Positions 34,035-43,334 of a stretch of DNA of 64,000 nt are shown here, one piece after another; within the stretch, counting starts at the first letter, position 1; the number at the start of each line of letters is the position of its first letter. Source of the DNA: an uncultured Lachnospiraceae bacterium (GTDB lineage: Bacteria; Bacillota; Clostridia; Lachnospirales; Lachnospiraceae); assembly GCA_900539175.1 (NCBI GenBank), contig UQAW01000011.1, positions 10,470 to 74,469 on the forward strand. The letters are read 5' to 3'. The translations under genes and the position numbers were made by a program. Below the pieces are notes generated by a model that ran no database searches, was not told the DNA's origin, and saw nothing but the letters and a program-made list of their open reading frames with translations.

Positions 34035-35378
34035 TTATGATGTTCTCAATTCTGCAAGCAGCATTTGATCCTTATGCCTGCTTTTCGTCATCACCTGGAC
34101 AAGTTTATTCTGTAAATTTTCTCCGGACGGTACCGCAACACGTACATACTCTCTGGTATGTCCCACCCAATGGGGGATACCCTCTACCAAAATCTGTTCT
34201 TCCATCAGAACCTCTGACTGCTGTCCCAAAAACTGGTCCATATATTCTTTTCTTCTTTGTTCATCCAGCGCCAACAGTCTCTGACTTCTCTCATGTTTCT
34301 TCTGTTCTGTCAGTTGCCCCTCCATAACGGCAGCACGTGTCCCCTCTCTCCGGGAATACTTAAAAATATGTGTTTCGAAGAAATGTACCTCTTCCACGAA
34401 TGCCCTGGAAGCCTGGAATTCTTCCTCCGTCTCTCCCGGAAAACCTACGATCACATCGGTAGTCAATGCCGGGTTTTTATAATACTTGCGCAGCAGCCGG
34501 CACCCTTCCATATATTCCCCGGAGGTATATCTGCGGTTCATCCTTTTCAGTGTCTCATCACAGCCACTCTGTAAAGACAGATGAAAATGCGGACATACCT
34601 TTGACAAAGAAGCAATCCCCTTTACAAAATCTTCTGTTACAATTCTGGGTTCCAGGGAACCCAGCCGGATTCTCCGGATTCCCTCCACATCATGAACTGC
34701 CTGGATCAGGGATAACAAGGAATCTTTTTCGGGAAAATCCACACCATAAGAGCTTAGATGAATCCCCGTCAGAACCACTTCCTGATAGCCGGCATTCGCC
34801 AGCGTACGTACCTCGCCAAGTACCTCTTCTCTGGAGCGGCTGCGCACCCTGCCTCTTGCATAAGGAATAATGCAATAAGAACAGAATTGATTACATCCAT
34901 CCTGCACTTTAATATAGGCTCTGGTGTGCTCCGCAGTTTTTCTGATAGAGAGCGCCTCATATTCCTGTGTATGGTTAATATCTATCATATGCATCTGCAA
35001 TGCCAAATCTTCCACTTCGCCCCGTAATTTTTTTTCCTCATATGCTTCCAGAATTGTAATCAGATCTTTCTTTTTATTATTCCCAATTACCAGATCTATA
35101 GACGGATCCTTTTCAATTTTTTGCCCCTGGGCCTGAACATAACAGCCCGTTGCCACCACAATGGCTTCCGGGTTCATCTTCTTTGCCTTGTGCAGCATCT
35201 GCCGAGACTTCCGGTCTGCAATATTGGTCACGGTACAGGTATTGATGATATAAATATCCGCTCCCGGTGCAAACGGCACAATCTGATATCCCTGGTTCTC
35301 CAATTGCTGCTGCATGGCCTCCAGTTCATAAGCATTGACCTTACATCCCAGATTATGCAAAGCTACTGTTTTTTTCAT
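34035..35378 (-). CDS. mtaB: tRNA t6A37 methylthiotransferase MtaB
   Basis: This 447-residue radical SAM methylthiotransferase converts t6A37 to ms2t6A37 in tRNA. The N-terminal domain carries three Cys for the auxiliary cluster (LGCKVNAYE, INTCTVTN, ATGCYVQ). The radical SAM cluster is CNQFCSYCIIPYARGRVRS, and a TRAM domain ends the protein. ATG at 35378 follows AAGGAG. A 43-codon upstream frame is unsupported. In Bacillus, mtaB (yqeV) lies after rsmE, and here it is separated from rsmE by nifS, thiI and a divergent HPr-like gene. Confidence 0.93.
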   Translation of the reverse strand: MKKTVALHNLGCKVNAYELEAMQQQLENQGYQIVPFAPGADIYIINTCTVTNIADRKSRQMLHKAKKMNPEAIVVATGCYVQAQGQKIEKDPSIDLVIGNNKKKDLITILEAYEEKKLRGEVEDLALQMHMIDINHTQEYEALSIRKTAEHTRAYIKVQDGCNQFCSYCIIPYARGRVRSRSREEVLGEVRTLANAGYQEVVLTGIHLSSYGVDFPEKDSLLSLIQAVHDVEGIRRIRLGSLEPRIVTEDFVKGIASLSKVCPHFHLSLQSGCDETLKRMNRRYTSGEYMEGCRLLRKYYKNPALTTDVIVGFPGETEEEFQASRAFVEEVHFFETHIFKYSRREGTRAAVMEGQLTEQKKHERSQRLLALDEQRRKEYMDQFLGQQSEVLMEEQILVEGIPHWVGHTREYVRVAVPSGENLQNKLVQVMTKSRHKDQMLLAELRTS

Positions 35379-35453
35379 GGACTTCTCCTTACTGCTTCGT
35401 TGTTTATTATTAATTTTAACGAATATTCCTGTTTTTCTTTGTGGGTTTTCGCC

Positions 35454-35482
35454 TTGACTTTTACTACCATAAACTGTAAGAT
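35454..35482 (+). promoter_or_regulatory. Sigma-A promoter of the HPr-like gene
   Basis: TTGACT and TAAGAT are separated by 17 bp, about 54 bp before the ATG at 35536. It points away from mtaB. Confidence 0.7.
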
Positions 35483-35535
35483 AAATTATGTTAAGAGAGG
35501 AAATCATTCAACCAAATTTATGGAGGATTATAACG

Positions 35536-35769
35536 ATGAAAACAGTACAGATTTCACTTAATTCTATCGACAAAGTTAAGTCATTCGTCAATGACATTTC
35601 CAAATTTGATTTTGATTTTGATTTAGTATCCGGAAGATACGTAATCGATGCAAAATCCATCATGGGGATCTTCAGTTTAGACTTATCCAAACCAATCGAC
35701 CTGAACATTCATTCCGAAGGTGAAAGTCTGGATAACGTTCTTGCTGTATTAGATCCATACATTGTTTAA
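35536..35769 (+). CDS. HPr-like protein without the active-site histidine (Crh-like)
   Basis: This 77-residue HPr-fold protein keeps the regulatory serine motif DAKSIMGIFSLDL (Ser41, equivalent to HPr Ser46), the HPrK/P target, but the usual GIHARPA loop is replaced by SIDKVKSFV, so there is no His15 for PTS phosphotransfer. Bacillus Crh has the same logic: no His15, Ser46 kept, and it acts as a corepressor with CcpA. A catabolite-control role is therefore likely, with sugar transport excluded. GGAGG lies before the ATG at 35536. The gene stands alone, with its own promoter and terminator, divergent from mtaB. Confidence 0.87.
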   Translation: MKTVQISLNSIDKVKSFVNDISKFDFDFDLVSGRYVIDAKSIMGIFSLDLSKPIDLNIHSEGESLDNVLAVLDPYIV

Positions 35770-35789
35770 TACATAAAGAGAAATTGCCG

Positions 35790-35819
35790 AAACCGCTGCA
35801 GATACTGCAGCGGTTTTTT
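35790..35819 (+). terminator. Terminator of the HPr-like gene
   Basis: AAACCGCTGCA pairs with TGCAGCGGTTT around GATAC, followed by TTTT. A textbook intrinsic terminator 20 bp after the stop. Confidence 0.93.
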
Positions 35820-35869
35820 GGTACATGAAAACTTTCCAAAAAATTTTCATGCACCGCCAGCTCCATCCT

Positions 35870-37048
35870 CTATTCCACTTCAACTGTTTCCGCGGTTTCA
35901 ATCGCTGTCTGCATCATCTCATCAATCTTCTCCTGAAGATTCTGCTCCGAACGTTTGATAATATTCAGGTTCGGTTTTGTAACCGGATGTTTTGCCACAA
36001 AAATCGTACAGCAATCCTCATACGGGAGGACAGAAGTCTCATACGTATTGATTTTCAGCGAAATATCTACAATCTCCTGTTTGTCAAATCCAATCAGCGG
36101 ACGGAATACCGGCATGGTACAGACTTCATTGGTACATGCAAGACTCTGAATGGTCTGACTTGCAACCTGTCCGATGCTCTCTCCTGTAATCAGTCCCAGT
36201 GCGCCGTCTTTCCTTGCAAATTCCTCTGCAATCTTCATCATATAACGTCTCATAATAATAGTCAGTTCATCGTGTGGACACTTTTCATAGATATAAAGCT
36301 GAATATCCGTAAAGTTTACGATATGAAGACGTATCGGACCGCTGTAACGGGATACCAGCCTTGCCAGATCTACCACTTTTTGTTTTGCACGCTCGCTTGT
36401 ATACGGCGGTGCATGGAAATATACCGCATCAATCTTCACACCCCGCTTGGCAATCATATAACCTGCCACCGGAGAATCAATCCCGCCCGACAGCAGCAGC
36501 ATGGCAGAACCATTGGTCCCCACAGGCATTCCTCCCGGACCTGGAATCGTCTCCGAATAGATATAAATTTTCTGACGGATTTCCACTGTAAGGTAAATAT
36601 CCGGCGTGTGAACATCTACTTTCATTCCCGGGCATGCCTCCAGAATTCTGCCTCCAAGTTCACAATTAATCTCCATAGACTCCATTGGATACGTCTTTTT
36701 TGCCCTTCTGGCATGAACTTTGAATGTTTTGCTGCTGTCCGGGTACATATGTTTTACATAATCGATGACCCTTCCTGCCAGATCTTCAAATCCCTGATCC
36801 TCTGCCACAACGACGGGACAGATTCCTGCAATTCCGAATACACACTTCAACGCTTCTATCGTCTCTTCGTAGTCAAATGCGCCTTCTGTGAATACATAAA
36901 TCCTGCCTTGCTCACGAACCACCTGAAAATTCCCTTCTACCTCCCGCAGACTATATCGTATCTGATCTACAAGTGCCTGCTCAAACAGATAACGGTTCTT
37001 TCCTTTGATTCCGATCTCTGCATATTTTATTAAAAATGCTTTAAACAT
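35870..37048 (-). CDS. thiI: tRNA 4-thiouridine synthase ThiI
   Basis: This 392-residue enzyme activates U8 of tRNA for sulfur insertion, and in some species also makes the thiazole of thiamine. An N-terminal ferredoxin-like/THUMP region (about 1-165) is followed by the PP-loop LLLSGGIDSPVAGYM and CTMPVFRPLIG/PYEDCCTIFV cysteines. There is no C-terminal rhodanese domain, as in Bacillus, where a dedicated desulfurase (NifZ) passes sulfur directly. That fits the NifS-type gene 48 bp upstream. AAGGAG precedes the ATG. Confidence 0.94.
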   Translation of the reverse strand: MFKAFLIKYAEIGIKGKNRYLFEQALVDQIRYSLREVEGNFQVVREQGRIYVFTEGAFDYEETIEALKCVFGIAGICPVVVAEDQGFEDLAGRVIDYVKHMYPDSSKTFKVHARRAKKTYPMESMEINCELGGRILEACPGMKVDVHTPDIYLTVEIRQKIYIYSETIPGPGGMPVGTNGSAMLLLSGGIDSPVAGYMIAKRGVKIDAVYFHAPPYTSERAKQKVVDLARLVSRYSGPIRLHIVNFTDIQLYIYEKCPHDELTIIMRRYMMKIAEEFARKDGALGLITGESIGQVASQTIQSLACTNEVCTMPVFRPLIGFDKQEIVDISLKINTYETSVLPYEDCCTIFVAKHPVTKPNLNIIKRSEQNLQEKIDEMMQTAIETAETVEVE

Positions 37049-37096
37049 CCTGTTCTCCTTTCCCTCTTCATCTGTTTTAGGCGATTGCGAAAATTC

Positions 37097-38251
37097 TCAG
37101 CGCCTTGTATATCTGCGCAGCACCGGCAGCACCTGGCGCAGTTCTTCCAATGCATAATCAATCTCTTCCATCGTAGTCAGCTCACTGAAACTAAACCGAA
37201 GAGAAGATTCCATCTCTGCCTTGCTGCAGCCGATTGCAGTCAGCGTGGCACTTCCTGCACGTTTATGGCTGGAGCATGCACTTCCCGCAGATACATAGAT
37301 GTTCCGCTCTTCCAACGTATGAAGCAGCACTTCACTCCGTACCCCCAGAAAAGAAACATTGACAATATGCGGCGCTCCCTCTTCTACCGGCATTCCATGA
37401 ATTACTACATCCGGCAGCTTTTTCAACTCCTCCGTCAGATGACGTTTCAATTCATACATGTGAGATCTATTCGTCTCCAGATCCCGGTATATGAGTTCTG
37501 CAGCTTTTCCAAGCCCTGCCGCACCCGGAACATTATCCGTACCGGAACGCATATTGTTCTGCTGCCCGCCTCCCATAATCAGCGGATGAACTTTCACTTT
37601 CTCTCCCAGATAGAGAAAACCGCTTCCTTTTGGTCCGTGAATCTTATGACCGCTGACGGAAAGCATATCAATTCCCATTTTTCTGGGCAAAATCCGGTAT
37701 TTTCCAAATGCCTGAATGGCATCCACATGAAAATATGTTCTGGGATTTCTCTTCTTGATTTGCTCACCGATCTCTGAAATTTTTTGTACTGTACCGATTT
37801 CATTATTCACATACATCACAGAAACAAGAACTGTCTCCTCTGTAATCGCATTCTCCAGTTCCTGCAGATTGATTTGTCCCCGGGCATCTACGCCCAGCCT
37901 CGTCACCTGCCATCCCTGCTCCTCCAGAAATGCCGCAGGGGCTGCAATCGCCGCATGTTCAATCGCCGTAGTGATAATATGCTTTCCCTGTCTGCGGTTG
38001 GCAAGTGCAGTCCCAAGCAATGCCCAGTTATTGGATTCCGTTCCGCCTGAGGTAAAATAGATCTCACCTTCCTTAACTTTCAAAAGCTTTGCCAGTATAC
38101 GGGCCGCCTCACGCATATACACTTCCGCTTCCACACCTTTTTGATGCATGGCAGATGGATTGCCGTAATCTTCCATCATGGTCTTTACCACAATATCTTT
38201 CACTTCTTCGTAACAGCGGGTTGTCGCTGAATTATCCAAATATGCTTCCAT
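37097..38251 (-). CDS. NifS/IscS-type cysteine desulfurase (sulfur donor for ThiI)
   Basis: This 384-residue PLP enzyme takes sulfur from cysteine. It begins MEAYLDNSATTRCYEEV, has FTSGGTESNNWALLG, the cofactor His and Asp (IEHAAI, HVDAIQAFGK), the PLP Lys in SVSGHKIHGPKGSGF (about 205), and the persulfide Cys in SAGSACSSHKRA (about 328). Its place immediately before thiI matches Bacillus nifZ-thiI, so tRNA thiolation is the most likely job. General iron-sulfur cluster supply is possible. GAGGA lies before the ATG. Confidence 0.93.
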   Translation of the reverse strand: MEAYLDNSATTRCYEEVKDIVVKTMMEDYGNPSAMHQKGVEAEVYMREAARILAKLLKVKEGEIYFTSGGTESNNWALLGTALANRRQGKHIITTAIEHAAIAAPAAFLEEQGWQVTRLGVDARGQINLQELENAITEETVLVSVMYVNNEIGTVQKISEIGEQIKKRNPRTYFHVDAIQAFGKYRILPRKMGIDMLSVSGHKIHGPKGSGFLYLGEKVKVHPLIMGGGQQNNMRSGTDNVPGAAGLGKAAELIYRDLETNRSHMYELKRHLTEELKKLPDVVIHGMPVEEGAPHIVNVSFLGVRSEVLLHTLEERNIYVSAGSACSSHKRAGSATLTAIGCSKAEMESSLRFSFSELTTMEEIDYALEELRQVLPVLRRYTRR

Positions 38252-38294
38252 TCTTTTCTATCCTCTGTTTTCCGGTCTTTTGGCAGCTTCACGA

Positions 38295-39032
38295 TTATTG
38301 TTCCAAGAGATACATCAAAATCGACAATATCGTCATACCTGCCGTCTCAGTCCGCAGAATCCGCTTTCCGAGCGTAATCGGCAAAATCCCATGTTCCATG
38401 GCTATACTGATTTCCTGCTCCTCAAATCCGCCTTCCGGACCGATGAATATTCCCACAGACTGTCCCGGCCTTATTCCTTCCAAAAGCTCTCTGGTTTTCT
38501 CCATTCCTTTTGCCAACTCATAAGGAATCAGCCGGATATCCAACTGGTCGGCATATGCGGCCGCCTCCTCAAAACTCTTAACACAAGTCACCTGCGGAAT
38601 AATCATACGCTTCGACTGCTTAGCGGCACTTTCTGAAATCGCCTGCCACCGTTTCCGCTTATTCGCTTCCTTTTTCGCATCCAGCTTCACTACACTTCGT
38701 TTTGCGGCTACCGGAACAATCTCATAGACCCCAAGCTCTACAGCCTTCTGTATAATAAATTCCATCTTATCGCTTTTGGGCAGTCCCTGAAACAGATATA
38801 CTTTTGACGGCAGTTCCAATCCGTTTTCCTGGACATACATAATTTTTGCCAGTACTTCCTCTTCCTCAAGGCGTTCAATATAACAAGTATATTCCAGCGT
38901 CTCTTTGCTGCTGATCAGGATTTTTTCTCCCTGCTTCATCCTCAGCACATTCCGGATATGGTTCACATCACTGCCCGTGATATGAATCACCGTATCCTCT
39001 ACCTGATCTTGATTAACAAAAAAGCGATACAT
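38295..39032 (-). CDS. rsmE: 16S rRNA (uracil1498-N3)-methyltransferase RsmE
   Basis: This 245-residue SPOUT-type methyltransferase has an N-terminal PUA-like domain (about 1-70, MYRFFVNQDQVEDTVIHITG) and the trefoil-knot part with IFIGPEGGFEEQEI and LGKRILRTETAGMTILSI, which bind SAM. It methylates U1498 of 16S rRNA. It is 4 bp behind prmA in the heat-shock operon order dnaJ-prmA-rsmE known from Bacillus. GAGGT lies before the ATG. Confidence 0.95.
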   Translation of the reverse strand: MYRFFVNQDQVEDTVIHITGSDVNHIRNVLRMKQGEKILISSKETLEYTCYIERLEEEEVLAKIMYVQENGLELPSKVYLFQGLPKSDKMEFIIQKAVELGVYEIVPVAAKRSVVKLDAKKEANKRKRWQAISESAAKQSKRMIIPQVTCVKSFEEAAAYADQLDIRLIPYELAKGMEKTRELLEGIRPGQSVGIFIGPEGGFEEQEISIAMEHGILPITLGKRILRTETAGMTILSILMYLLEQ

Positions 39033-39036
39033 AAGT

Positions 39037-39990
39037 TTACCTCTTCTGCGCTGTAATCGATACCCATTCTCCCTGATGGGTAATCTCCAATACCGTCAAT
39101 CCGGCATCTTCCACTGACTTTCGCACTTCCTCTTCTTTTATATCCAGAATCCCTGATGTGATATAAACCGCACCCGGTTTCATCTGATGTACGATGACCG
39201 GTGTCAGCGGTATCAGAACATCCGCAAGGATATTCGCTGTTACAATATCGTATTTTTCATATCCGACCTGATCCTGCACCGCTTTGTCATCAATAATATT
39301 ACCAATCATCATGGTAAAATCATCCGCTGGAATCTGATTGACCTCTTTATTCTCTTCCACTGCCGACACAGCACATGGATCCAGATCTGTACCTACTGCA
39401 TGCTTTGCCCCCAGCTTCAACGCAATAATGGACAAGATACCACTTCCGGTTCCCACATCCAGAAGCTCTGTGTCCGGAGTCACATACTTCTTTAGCTGAC
39501 GGATACACAACTGTGTGGTTTCATGCATCCCGGTACCAAAAGCGGTACCCGGATCAATATGAATAATCATCTTATCCTCATCCTCCGGCTTCACTTCCTC
39601 CCAGGAAGGAATGATCAGGATATCATCTACATAAAACTGATGGAAAAATTCTTTCCAGTTGTTGATCCAGTCTTTGTCTTCGGTCTCGGATTTCGTGATC
39701 GTACATTCACCAATGTCCAGAAAGCTTTTCAGTTCCTCCAGTTCCCGCTTTACATTTTCCAAAATTGCTTCATTATCCTCTTCCGGCTCAAGATAGAAGC
39801 TTAGGTATGCAATCCCATCATCATCCGGCATATCCGGCAGAATGTCCACGAACATCTGCTCTTTGTCCTGTTGGGTAAGAGGCTGCTTGTCCTCAATCTC
39901 CACACCCTGAATTCCGATATCTGCCAGTGTGGAAATTACAATATCCTCTGCTTCACTTTTGGTTTTTAATGTATATCTATTCCACTTCAT
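39037..39990 (-). CDS. prmA: Ribosomal protein L11 methyltransferase PrmA
   Basis: This 317-residue SAM enzyme trimethylates ribosomal protein L11. It has an N-terminal substrate-binding ferredoxin-like domain (about 1-90) and the catalytic domain with DPGTAFGTGMHETTQLC, LLDVGTGSGILSIIALKLG (SAM loop) and the NILADVL motif that replaces NPPY. GGAGAG lies before the ATG. It is transcribed behind dnaJ, after a hairpin that may let only part of transcription through. Confidence 0.95.
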   Translation of the reverse strand: MKWNRYTLKTKSEAEDIVISTLADIGIQGVEIEDKQPLTQQDKEQMFVDILPDMPDDDGIAYLSFYLEPEEDNEAILENVKRELEELKSFLDIGECTITKSETEDKDWINNWKEFFHQFYVDDILIIPSWEEVKPEDEDKMIIHIDPGTAFGTGMHETTQLCIRQLKKYVTPDTELLDVGTGSGILSIIALKLGAKHAVGTDLDPCAVSAVEENKEVNQIPADDFTMMIGNIIDDKAVQDQVGYEKYDIVTANILADVLIPLTPVIVHQMKPGAVYITSGILDIKEEEVRKSVEDAGLTVLEITHQGEWVSITAQKR

Positions 39991-40058
39991 AAAATCTCTC
40001 CTTTTTCTGCTTTATCATACACGATTTAGCAGTAAAGTGCAAGTATACAGCACGGAAA

Positions 40059-40110
40059 AGGGGAACGGACACTCCGAAAAATCCTAAATTTTCCGAATGT
40101 CCGTCCCCTC
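40059..40110 (-). terminator. Hairpin after dnaJ containing GGGGACGGAC
   Basis: AGGGGAACGGACACTCCGAAAA pairs imperfectly with its complement at 40089-40109. The minus strand ends in CCCCTTTTCC. It lies 5 bp after the dnaJ stop and before prmA. Its GGGGACGGAC side repeats the motif at the 5' edge of the structured elements A, B and C. Confidence 0.75.
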
Positions 40111-40114
40111 TATC

Positions 40115-41272
40115 TCAATCCTCGAATGCCTCTTTTACCTTATCCATAAAGCCCTTCTTTTTCTTTTCTCCGCCTGATGGACGATTTCCACACGCTTCAT
40201 CAAACTTACGAAGCGCCTCTTTTGCTTCTTCATTCAATTTCGCCGGTGTCTGTATTACCAGTGTTACATATTGGTCACCGCGTATATTTTTATTCCGCAG
40301 AGACGGTACACCTTTTCCCTTCAGACGAATCTTAGTATCCGTCTGTGTTCCCGGTTTTACAGTATAGACAACATCTCCGTCTACCGTATTGATCCGCACG
40401 TCACCGCCGAGCGCTGCCTGTGCAAATGTAATCGGTGCAGTGGAAAAGATATTCATATCCTGTCTCTGGAAAATCGGATGACGTGCTACCTGTACCTCTA
40501 CCAGCAAGTCACCTCTCGGTCCTCCGTTCTTTCCCGGCTCTCCCTTCTCACGAATACGGATGCTCTGTCCATTGTCAATTCCTGCCGGAACAGATACCTG
40601 GATTTTCTTCCGATTTGCAATATAACCGGTTCCATGACAGTCTGAACATTTTTCTTTGATCACCTTTCCGGTACCGCCGCATTCCGGACATGTCTGCACG
40701 TTTCGAACCATGCCAAACATAGACTGCTGTGTATAAGTAACCTGTCCGGTACCATTACACTTCGTACAGGTTTCCGGAGAAGTCCCCGGCTTCGCTCCTG
40801 TACCATTGCACTTGGTACAACTATCTTTTAATGTCAGTTCAATTTCCTTTTCACAGCCAAATACGGCCTCTTCAAATGTAATATGAATCACGGCACGCAA
40901 ATTAGCGCCTTTCATCGGTCCGTTGTTCGCTCTTCTGGAACGCCCGCCGCCAAATAAGTCGCCAAAGATATCGCCGAAGATATCACCCATATCACCGCCG
41001 AAGTCAAAACCGCCGAAACCACCGGCACCGCCGCCTCCGCCGTTTTCAAATGCCGCATGACCAAACTGATCATACTGACGTCTCTTGTCCGGATCGCTCA
41101 ATACGCCGTATGCCTCGGTCGCTTCTTTGAACTTTGCCTCCGCCTCTTTGTCACCTGGATTCATATCCGGATGATACTTTTTCGCCAGTTTACGATAGGC
41201 TTTCTTCAACGTAGCATCATCCGCACCTTTATCGACTCCAAGGACCTCATAATAATCTCTTTTATCTGCCAT
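40115..41272 (-). CDS. dnaJ: Chaperone DnaJ (Hsp40)
   Basis: This 385-residue type I Hsp40 stimulates DnaK ATPase and delivers clients. It has the J domain (about 5-70) with the HPD motif (KKYHPDMNPGD), a Gly/Phe-rich linker (about 76-112), four zinc-finger repeats (CTKCNGTGAKPG, CTKCNGTGQV, CPECGGTGKV, CSDCHGTGYI) and the C-terminal client-binding domains. It is the last chaperone gene of hrcA-grpE-dnaK-dnaJ. GAGGG lies before the ATG. Confidence 0.97.
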   Translation of the reverse strand: MADKRDYYEVLGVDKGADDATLKKAYRKLAKKYHPDMNPGDKEAEAKFKEATEAYGVLSDPDKRRQYDQFGHAAFENGGGGGAGGFGGFDFGGDMGDIFGDIFGDLFGGGRSRRANNGPMKGANLRAVIHITFEEAVFGCEKEIELTLKDSCTKCNGTGAKPGTSPETCTKCNGTGQVTYTQQSMFGMVRNVQTCPECGGTGKVIKEKCSDCHGTGYIANRKKIQVSVPAGIDNGQSIRIREKGEPGKNGGPRGDLLVEVQVARHPIFQRQDMNIFSTAPITFAQAALGGDVRINTVDGDVVYTVKPGTQTDTKIRLKGKGVPSLRNKNIRGDQYVTLVIQTPAKLNEEAKEALRKFDEACGNRPSGGEKKKKGFMDKVKEAFED

Positions 41273-41368
41273 ATATGTTCACCCTCTGACAGCAGTACAG
41301 CGCAGATAAAATCTGCGCCCTGCCTTTGCCTTTATTGCAGTGACTTTTCTGTCACCGATCAACTGATT

Positions 41369-43228
41369 TTATACTTCCTTGTAGTCAGCATCTACGACAT
41401 CATCGTCGCCTGCTGCTGCATCCGGACCCGGCTGCGGACCTGCACCTGCTGCTCCCTGAGCCTGCTGCATGTTTTCATACATCTTTGTAAAGATCGGCTG
41501 TGCGCTCTGCATCAGTTTCTCCTGAGCTGCTTTGATATCAGCTACCTGAGAAGCGCTCATATCATCTGCCGGTGTATTTGCCAACAGTTCTTTCAGTGCA
41601 TTTAACTCAGCCTGTACTGCCGTCTTATCATTCTCCGGTACTTTATCTCCGACTTCTTCCAGTGCCTTTTCAATCTGGAATACGGTTGAATCTGCATCAT
41701 TTCTGACATCAATGGCTTCTTTTCTTGCCTTATCCTGTGCCTCAAACTCTGCTGCTTCCTTGACTGCCTTGTCAATCTCAGCATCAGACATATTGGAGCC
41801 TGCGGTAATGGTGATATGCTGCTCTTTTCCTGTTCCCAGGTCTTTCGCAGAAACGTTTACAATACCGTTAGCGTCAATATCAAAGGTTACTTCGATCTGC
41901 GGAACACCACGTCTTGCTGGCGGAATACCATCCAGACGGAACTGACCAAGGGACTTGTTGTCTTTCGCAAACTGACGCTCACCCTGTACAACATTGATGT
42001 CAACTGCAGTCTGATTATCAGCAGCGGTTGAGAAGATCTGGCTCTTCTTCGTCGGAATTGTAGTATTACGTTCGATCAGACGTGTTGCAATACCGCCCAT
42101 CGTCTCGATAGAAAGTGACAGTGGAGTTACATCCAGCAGAAGGATATCACCTGCGCCTGCATCACCTGCAAGCTTTCCGCCCTGTACGGAGGCACCGAGT
42201 GCAACGCATTCATCCGGGTTCAGGCTCTTGCTTGGTTCATGTCCTGTCAATTGTCTTACCTTATCCTGTACGGCCGGGATACGTGTGGAACCTCCGACCA
42301 ACAGTACCTTGCTCAACTCTGATGCACTTAATCCTGCGTCAGACAACGCTCTGGTTACAGGCTCTGCTGTCTTCTCTACCAGATCATGTGTCAGTTCATC
42401 AAATTTAGCCTTTGTCAGGTTCATATCGAAATGCTTCGGTCCGTCAGCAGTTGCAGTGATGAACGGCAGGTTGATATTCGTAGTGGAAGCACTGGAAAGT
42501 TCTTTCTTTGCTTTCTCAGCAGCTTCTTTGATACGCTGCATAGCCATCTTATCATTGGAAAGGTCGATACCTTCCGTTTTCTTAAATTCAGCCAGCATAT
42601 AATCTGCGACTTTCTGGTCGAAATCATCTCCGCCCAGTCTGTTATTACCTGCGGTTGACAGAACTTCGATGACACCGTCACCGATTTCAATAATAGATAC
42701 ATCAAATGTACCACCGCCCAGGTCATATACCATGATTTTCTGTTCTTTTTCATTATCAAGACCATAAGCCAAAGCTGCTGCCGTAGGCTCGTTGATAATA
42801 CGCTTAACATCAAGACCTGCGATTCTTCCTGCATCCTTGGTTGCCTGACGTTCTGCATCATTGAAGTATGCAGGAACTGTAATAACTGCTTCTGTTACCT
42901 TCTCACCCAGATAATTCTCTGCATCAGATTTCAGTTTCTGAAGAATCATAGCTGAGATTTCCTGCGGGGAATACTGCTTTCCATCGATATTCACACGATA
43001 GTCTGTACCCATATGTCTCTTAATGGAAGAGATTGTTTTATCGGCGTTTGTAACCGCCTGACGCTTTGCAGGCTCACCAACCAGTCTTTCCCCTGTCTTT
43101 GTAAAAGCTACAACAGATGGTGTTGTTCTTGCACCCTCTGCATTGGCGATAACAGTAGGTTTTCCACCTTCCATAACTGCTACACAACTATTTGTTGTAC
43201 CTAAGTCAATACCTATGATTTTACCCAT
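41369..43228 (-). CDS. dnaK: Chaperone DnaK (Hsp70)
   Basis: This 619-residue Hsp70 has the nucleotide-binding domain (about 1-355: IGIDLGTTNSCVAVMEG, VYDLGGGTFDVSI, VLLVGGSTRIPAVQ), the linker DILLLDVTPLSLS and the substrate-binding domain, ending in a Gly/Ala/Asp-rich tail with DDDVVDADYKEV. AGGAGG precedes the ATG. It folds and refolds proteins with DnaJ and GrpE, encoded on either side. Control is by HrcA through the CIRCE site upstream of hrcA. Confidence 0.98.
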   Translation of the reverse strand: MGKIIGIDLGTTNSCVAVMEGGKPTVIANAEGARTTPSVVAFTKTGERLVGEPAKRQAVTNADKTISSIKRHMGTDYRVNIDGKQYSPQEISAMILQKLKSDAENYLGEKVTEAVITVPAYFNDAERQATKDAGRIAGLDVKRIINEPTAAALAYGLDNEKEQKIMVYDLGGGTFDVSIIEIGDGVIEVLSTAGNNRLGGDDFDQKVADYMLAEFKKTEGIDLSNDKMAMQRIKEAAEKAKKELSSASTTNINLPFITATADGPKHFDMNLTKAKFDELTHDLVEKTAEPVTRALSDAGLSASELSKVLLVGGSTRIPAVQDKVRQLTGHEPSKSLNPDECVALGASVQGGKLAGDAGAGDILLLDVTPLSLSIETMGGIATRLIERNTTIPTKKSQIFSTAADNQTAVDINVVQGERQFAKDNKSLGQFRLDGIPPARRGVPQIEVTFDIDANGIVNVSAKDLGTGKEQHITITAGSNMSDAEIDKAVKEAAEFEAQDKARKEAIDVRNDADSTVFQIEKALEEVGDKVPENDKTAVQAELNALKELLANTPADDMSASQVADIKAAQEKLMQSAQPIFTKMYENMQQAQGAAGAGPQPGPDAAAGDDDVVDADYKEV

Positions 43229-43334
43229 GATTCAATTCCTCCTAAATAATTATCTTAATCAATCTGGTTGCTTTCTGATATTCCCTCAACGAAGCTCGCA
43301 CTTTCGCGCTTATCAATCGCTAAGTTGCTTTCGA

